Below are positions 6,193 through 9,391 of a stretch of 9,391 nt of DNA, piece by piece. A program made the translations under genes and the position numbers. Positions within the stretch are counted from its first letter, which is position 1. Each line of letters starts with the position of its first letter. The notes below the pieces were generated by a model. That model had not been told where the DNA came from, did no database searches, and was given only the letters and a program-made list of their open reading frames with translations. The stretch is from Alphaproteobacteria bacterium (GTDB taxonomy: Bacteria > Pseudomonadota > Alphaproteobacteria > Acetobacterales > Acetobacteraceae): NCBI GenBank assembly GCA_013298245.1, contig JAAFHD010000115.1, positions 1 to 9,391 on the forward strand. The letters are read 5' to 3'.

Positions 6193-6971
6193 CGACCCTT
6201 GAACACGGGGGCGCGTTTTTCGCGATAGGCGGCCAGGCCTTCCTGCACATCCTCGCTGGCTTGGCTGGCCTTGGCGCGCGCCGCGCAGGCGGCGGCGTCG
6301 AATTCGCCGCGGGCGATTTCGTTCAGCGCGCGCTTCATGCCCTGCACGGCCAGCGGCGCCATCGATGCCAGGCGGTCGGCGAGCGCGGCGACGGCGGCAT
6401 CCAGCGTCTCGGCGCTTTCGATCTGCGTGAGGTAGCCGATGCGGAGCAGTTCCGGCGCAGTGAGTTTCTCGGCCGTCAGGAACAGGCGTTTCGCGGCGTT
6501 CAGGCCCAGGCGTGACGTGTAGCGGACCATGCCGGATGGGTAGTAATGGATGCCCAGCCGCGCGGCGGGCATGAACATCTCCATTGTGTTCAGCCCGATG
6601 CGGAAATCGCAACACAAGGCGAGGTCGGTGGAGCCACCATAGACCCCGCCATTGAGCCGGCAGATCACCGGCACGCGCAGGTTTTCCAGCAGCAGCGCGA
6701 CATCCTCGAAGCTGAGTTCAGGCCCGCCGGTGGTGACCGCGGCATCGCTGCGCTCGGCCAGGTCGCCGAGGTGGTAGCCGGCCGAAAAGGCACGACCGGT
6801 GCCGGTAAAAACCAGCACGCGGATCGCTGGGTCGGCGTTGATCTCGCGCAGCGCCGCGGCGATCGCCTTCAGGTCCGGCGGTTCGATCCGGTTCAGGTGG
6901 CGCGGGCGGTTCAGCCGCAAGGTGGCGACGGCGCCATCACGGGTGAGAATGGGGGTGCTGGCGTCGTCCAT
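6189..6971 (-). CDS. Enoyl-CoA hydratase/isomerase-family protein (crotonase fold)
   Basis: This is a 260-residue crotonase-fold protein, the usual family length. The family acts on acyl-CoA thioesters through an oxyanion hole; here that would be formed around FSAGYHLGDL (62-71) and NGGVYGGSTDLAL (107-119). The N-terminal family mark LNRPRHLNRI (20-29) and CCDFRIG (120-126) are present. In true hydratases two glutamates add water across the double bond; the aligned positions are D116 and A136 (MPAARLG in place of the usual PEILLG). Classical hydratase activity is therefore doubtful, and an isomerase, hydrolase or other acyl-CoA reaction is possible. The start at 6971 is chosen for GAGG four bases before the ATG; starts at 6989 or 7067 lack this and add atypical sequence. 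It is convergent with the ABC cassette and overlaps its stop by four bases; the repeat protein upstream is on the same strand. Confidence 0.85.
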   Translation of the reverse strand: MDDASTPILTRDGAVATLRLNRPRHLNRIEPPDLKAIAAALREINADPAIRVLVFTGTGRAFSAGYHLGDLAERSDAAVTTGGPELSFEDVALLLENLRVPVICRLNGGVYGGSTDLALCCDFRIGLNTMEMFMPAARLGIHYYPSGMVRYTSRLGLNAAKRLFLTAEKLTAPELLRIGYLTQIESAETLDAAVAALADRLASMAPLAVQGMKRALNEIARGEFDAAACAARAKASQASEDVQEGLAAYREKRAPVFKGR

Positions 6972-6990
6972 GGGGCCTCGTGCGTGCATG

Positions 6991-7009
6991 GCGCCTGGCT
7001 GCCAGGCGC
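6991..7009 (-). promoter_or_regulatory. Perfect inverted repeat upstream of the crotonase gene
   Basis: GCGCCTGG (6991-6998) and CCAGGCGC (7002-7009) are exact reverse complements around a three-base loop, 20 to 38 bases before the crotonase start. It could be a 5' leader hairpin or an operator; with no T-run on either side it is not a standard intrinsic terminator. Function is inferred only from position. Confidence 0.35.
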
Positions 7010-7031
7010 GATCACGCACAAGGGTAGTGCA

Positions 7032-7055
7032 GGCGGGGCGCGATGGCACCCCGCC
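7032..7055 (-). terminator. Possible weak terminator hairpin after the repeat protein
   Basis: GGCGGGG (7032-7038) and CCCCGCC (7049-7055) form a seven-pair GC-only stem with a ten-base loop, nine bases past the stop of the repeat protein on the minus strand. No run of T follows on that strand, so it may attenuate rather than end transcription, or be chance in GC-rich DNA. If it does not terminate, the crotonase gene could be read from the same transcript. Confidence 0.3.
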
Positions 7056-7063
7056 CGCCAAGA

Positions 7064-9391
7064 TCACGTCAGGTCGAAGATGCCGACGCCGTCGCGATAG
7101 TCCATGAACTGGCCGTGCTGTTCAGGGCTGAGCGCGATATCCACCAGGATATCCGACCAATCGGCGGCGCCGTTGCTGATCAGGCCGCTCCAGAAGGCGA
7201 GGCCCTCGCTGTCCGGCGCGCGTTCCAGCCCTTGCAGGTAGAACTGTGTCACCATCTGCTCGACCGTGCGGGTCGACAATGCGGCCTGGAATTCGTCGGA
7301 CCGCACGATGTCATCGGCCAGGCGCTCCAGCGACACGCCGGCATTCAGCAGATCGACCCAGTATGCCATGCCTTCGGCGTCGGGCTCGCGGCCCAAGGCG
7401 ATGTCGTAGAGGCTGCGCACCATGTGCGCTTCCTGATCGACGATCCACAGGCGGTCCGTGTCTTCGGCGAAGCGGCCACGTGCTTCGTCGCTGCTGATGA
7501 AGCCCACCAGCGCATCGGCCCGCGAGATTTCGCCCGCATTCAGGCCGCTGAGCCAGAAGTTGAAGCCCTCGGTTTCCGCCGTGCGACCCAGCACGCGTTC
7601 GTAGAGCAACGTGACGAACTGGCTGTCACTGACCTCCGAGTAGTTGCTGACCGGCAGCTGGCTGCCGACGAAGCTGTTGAACTCAGGGCTGTCCAGGAAG
7701 AACTGGGCGATCTGGTTCAGGTCCGTGCCGTCATCGAGCATGTCGTGATAGGTCATGCGGCCCTCGCCGTCCGAGCCGCGGCCGAGTATCGACAGATACA
7801 GGCGTTCGATCGCCGCGGCCTCGGTGTTCTGCCCGAAGGAGAGCGTGCCATCGACGAGTTCCACCTCGTCCTGGCCGGACACGATGACCTCCTCATTGCC
7901 GATGGCCAGGATGATGTCCTCGCCCTCGAAGCGGACCTGCAGGCCGCTGAAGGTCACGTCATTGCCGATGGCGTCGCTGACCGTCTGGCTGGCCTCCAGC
8001 ACGTCGATCAGGTTGACGGTGAACATCTGCGTGGTGTTCAGCCCACCGGTGTCGGTGGCGCGCACGCCAAAGGTCAGCGTGGGCGTCGTCTCGTAGTCGA
8101 GCGTCACGTTCTGGGCCAGGCGCACCTGCGTGCCATCCAGCGTGAACAAGCCGGCATGCGGCCCGACCAGTGACAGTGTGGGCAGCGGCCCGCCATCCGG
8201 ATCGGCGATGGTGACACCACCGACCAGGCGCCCGGCATCGGCATTTTCGGCGATGCGCAGGATGTCGACGCCGAGATTGGCGGCGATCGTCGGCGCATCG
8301 TTCACGCCTGGGATCACCACGGAGAACACCTGTTCGACGGTCACGTTGTTGGCGTCGGTGACGCGGATCGTCACCTCCCGCGTGGTCGCCTCGGCGAAGT
8401 TCAGGTTGGCGGATTCGCGAACGCGCAGCTCGTTGCCGACCACCTCGAACAGCGTCGATTCCGGCTCCAGCGAGAAGGTCACCTGCGCATTCGGATCATT
8501 GGTGGACAGCGTCGCGACCACGGTGCCGGGCGCCGGGTCGTCGTCCAGATCTGCAGGCGTGATGTTGATCTGCAGCGCGTTCTCATTCACGTCACCGATG
8601 GTGATGCTGAAGCTCTGCTGCGTGGCATTCCCGCCTGCGCTGCTCGCTTGCACCAGTACGTCCACGGCGTTGTCGGTCTCGAAGTCGAAGACGGCGCCGC
8701 TCGCGACATGCAGCTCATTGCCGTTCAGGATCACGAAGTTCGGGTTTTCGACCACCGACCAGGTGATCGGGTCGCCCTCCGGATCGAAGGCCGCCAGCGT
8801 GCCGACGCGACCGGAAGTTGCCGTCTCCTGCACGACCTGTTGGCCTTGCAGCTCGATCGCGGAGGGGGCTTCGTTCACGCCATTGACCGTGATCGTCACC
8901 TGGACATCGGTGAACAGGTTGGCGTCACCGGCGTCATAGACGCGGATGGTGATTACGTGGGTGGACTGGCCTTCGGCGTCCAGCTCCGCGCCACCGCGCA
9001 GGCGCAGTTCGGCGCCCACCATTTCGAACGGCGTATCGCCGATCACCTCATAGATGAAGCCGGTATCGCCCTCATCCGGGTCAAGGCCCGACAGGGTGGC
9101 CAGCACGTCATTGCCGCCGGCACCCTCCGGCATTTCGAATTCCGTGACCGACAGCCCGCTCGGCGCTTCCTCGGCATCCTCGATGCCGATGGTCACGCTC
9201 ATCTGGTTGGCCAGCCCGCCTTCGCTTTCGGCCTGCACCATCACACTCATCACGCTCGCCGTCTCGAAGTCGAAGACCGCGCCGCTTGCGACGTGAAGCT
9301 CGTTGCCGTTCAGGATCACGAAGTTCGGGTTTTCGATCACCGACCAGGTGATCGGGTCGCCCTCAGGGTCGACGGCCGCCAGCATGCCGAC
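7064..9391 (-). CDS. Large cadherin-repeat/DUF4214 protein, C-terminal part (N-terminus outside window)
   Basis: The visible 775 residues are the C-terminal end of a probably secreted, calcium-binding surface or extracellular protein. Counting from the first visible codon, at least five cadherin-like beta-sandwich repeats are seen (about 1-78, 79-177, 178-272, 273-368, 369-464). They show boundary marks NEAPS and NDAPT, and acidic calcium-type motifs such as DPEGDP (8-13, 203-208), FDFET (40-44, 235-239) and DYE (432-434). A short beta-rich linker (about 465-525, ending DGTLSF) leads into four DUF4214-type helical repeats (about 526-574, 589-641, 655-705, 709-762) with the LGR-x(3-5)-EG-x3-W pattern. 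The chain ends GVGIFDLT, with no membrane anchor or cell-wall signal. Such architecture is usual for type I secreted proteins, but no secretion genes are visible, so the route is inferred. Role in adhesion or biofilm is plausible, not shown. Confidence 0.88.
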   Translation of the reverse strand, partial: VGMLAAVDPEGDPITWSVIENPNFVILNGNELHVASGAVFDFETASVMSVMVQAESEGGLANQMSVTIGIEDAEEAPSGLSVTEFEMPEGAGGNDVLATLSGLDPDEGDTGFIYEVIGDTPFEMVGAELRLRGGAELDAEGQSTHVITIRVYDAGDANLFTDVQVTITVNGVNEAPSAIELQGQQVVQETATSGRVGTLAAFDPEGDPITWSVVENPNFVILNGNELHVASGAVFDFETDNAVDVLVQASSAGGNATQQSFSITIGDVNENALQINITPADLDDDPAPGTVVATLSTNDPNAQVTFSLEPESTLFEVVGNELRVRESANLNFAEATTREVTIRVTDANNVTVEQVFSVVIPGVNDAPTIAANLGVDILRIAENADAGRLVGGVTIADPDGGPLPTLSLVGPHAGLFTLDGTQVRLAQNVTLDYETTPTLTFGVRATDTGGLNTTQMFTVNLIDVLEASQTVSDAIGNDVTFSGLQVRFEGEDIILAIGNEEVIVSGQDEVELVDGTLSFGQNTEAAAIERLYLSILGRGSDGEGRMTYHDMLDDGTDLNQIAQFFLDSPEFNSFVGSQLPVSNYSEVSDSQFVTLLYERVLGRTAETEGFNFWLSGLNAGEISRADALVGFISSDEARGRFAEDTDRLWIVDQEAHMVRSLYDIALGREPDAEGMAYWVDLLNAGVSLERLADDIVRSDEFQAALSTRTVEQMVTQFYLQGLERAPDSEGLAFWSGLISNGAADWSDILVDIALSPEQHGQFMDYRDGVGIFDLT
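7106..7816 (-). repeat. Four DUF4214-type helical repeats
   Basis: Within the repeat protein, four units lie at about 7670-7816, 7469-7627, 7277-7429 and 7106-7267. The second to fourth share a glycine-then-aromatic-tryptophan core (FNFWLSGL, MAYWVDLL, LAFWSGLI) and an SSDEA, RSDEF or SPEQ tail. The first is degenerate, with YHDML in place of the tryptophan motif, but keeps SPEF. The unit resembles phycobilisome-linker-like helical modules common at the C-termini of alphaproteobacterial secreted proteins. Confidence 0.75.
8676..8806 (-). repeat. 131-base internal repeat, copy 1 (in cadherin unit 3)
   Basis: This segment matches 9261-9391 with 10 differences in 131 bases by hand count, offset by exactly 585 bases (195 codons), so frame is kept. 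It encodes the shared VENPNFVILNGNELHVASG core of a cadherin-like unit. Confidence 0.9.
9261..9391 (-). repeat. 131-base internal repeat, copy 2 (at the window edge)
   Basis: This is the second copy of the segment at 8676-8806. It runs to the last base of the window, so the repeat may be longer than seen, and further copies may lie beyond. Most differences are single-base; the encoded peptides differ only at a few positions (for example IENPN against VENPN). Confidence 0.9.

Noticed and set aside
7043..8173. 376-codon plus-strand open frame opposite the repeat protein
   Set aside because: No domain and biased composition; the minus-strand frame shows clear cadherin and DUF4214 repeats.

Overview
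The window is GC-rich DNA with strong G/C preference at third codon positions, short or overlapping gene junctions and protein sequences typical of Alphaproteobacteria. An Acetobacteraceae (Roseomonas-like) host is my best guess, but this is inference from style, not a database result. No RNA genes, CRISPR arrays, insertion sequences or integrase genes are visible.

Left part, plus strand (about 102-6192): a (S)-ureidoglycine aminohydrolase (allE, purine/allantoin nitrogen salvage) is followed, 52 bases later, by a compact four-gene ABC importer cassette. It comprises two tandem paralogous periplasmic binding proteins, one fused permease carrying two transport domains behind an extra N-terminal membrane region, and one ATPase. 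SBP2 to permease and permease to ATPase both overlap by ATGA; the SBP1/SBP2 boundary carries a 24-base-period direct repeat with its own ATGA. Such cassettes are often labelled 'iron(III) transporters', but neither binding protein has the adjacent tyrosine pair of ferric-binding proteins. The architecture and one binding-site motif look closer to the AfuABC (sugar-phosphate) and 2-aminoethylphosphonate branches. The true substrate cannot be read from the sequence. The two binding proteins share one channel and differ at a likely ligand-contact site, which is the most interesting feature here.

Middle, minus strand (6189-6971): an enoyl-CoA hydratase/isomerase-family protein, convergent with the ATPase and overlapping it by four bases at the stop codons. 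It lacks the usual pair of catalytic glutamates.

Right part, minus strand (7064 to the window edge): the C-terminal 775 residues of a large, probably secreted repeat protein, with at least five cadherin-like beta-sandwich repeats followed by four DUF4214-type helical repeats. Two of the cadherin repeats share a nearly identical 131-base segment, a sign of recent internal duplication. Its N-terminus lies beyond the window.

I found no clearly new system. The best leads are the duplicated, diverged binding proteins with their junction repeat, the hairpin over the SBP1 ribosome binding site, and the cadherin/DUF4214 protein.
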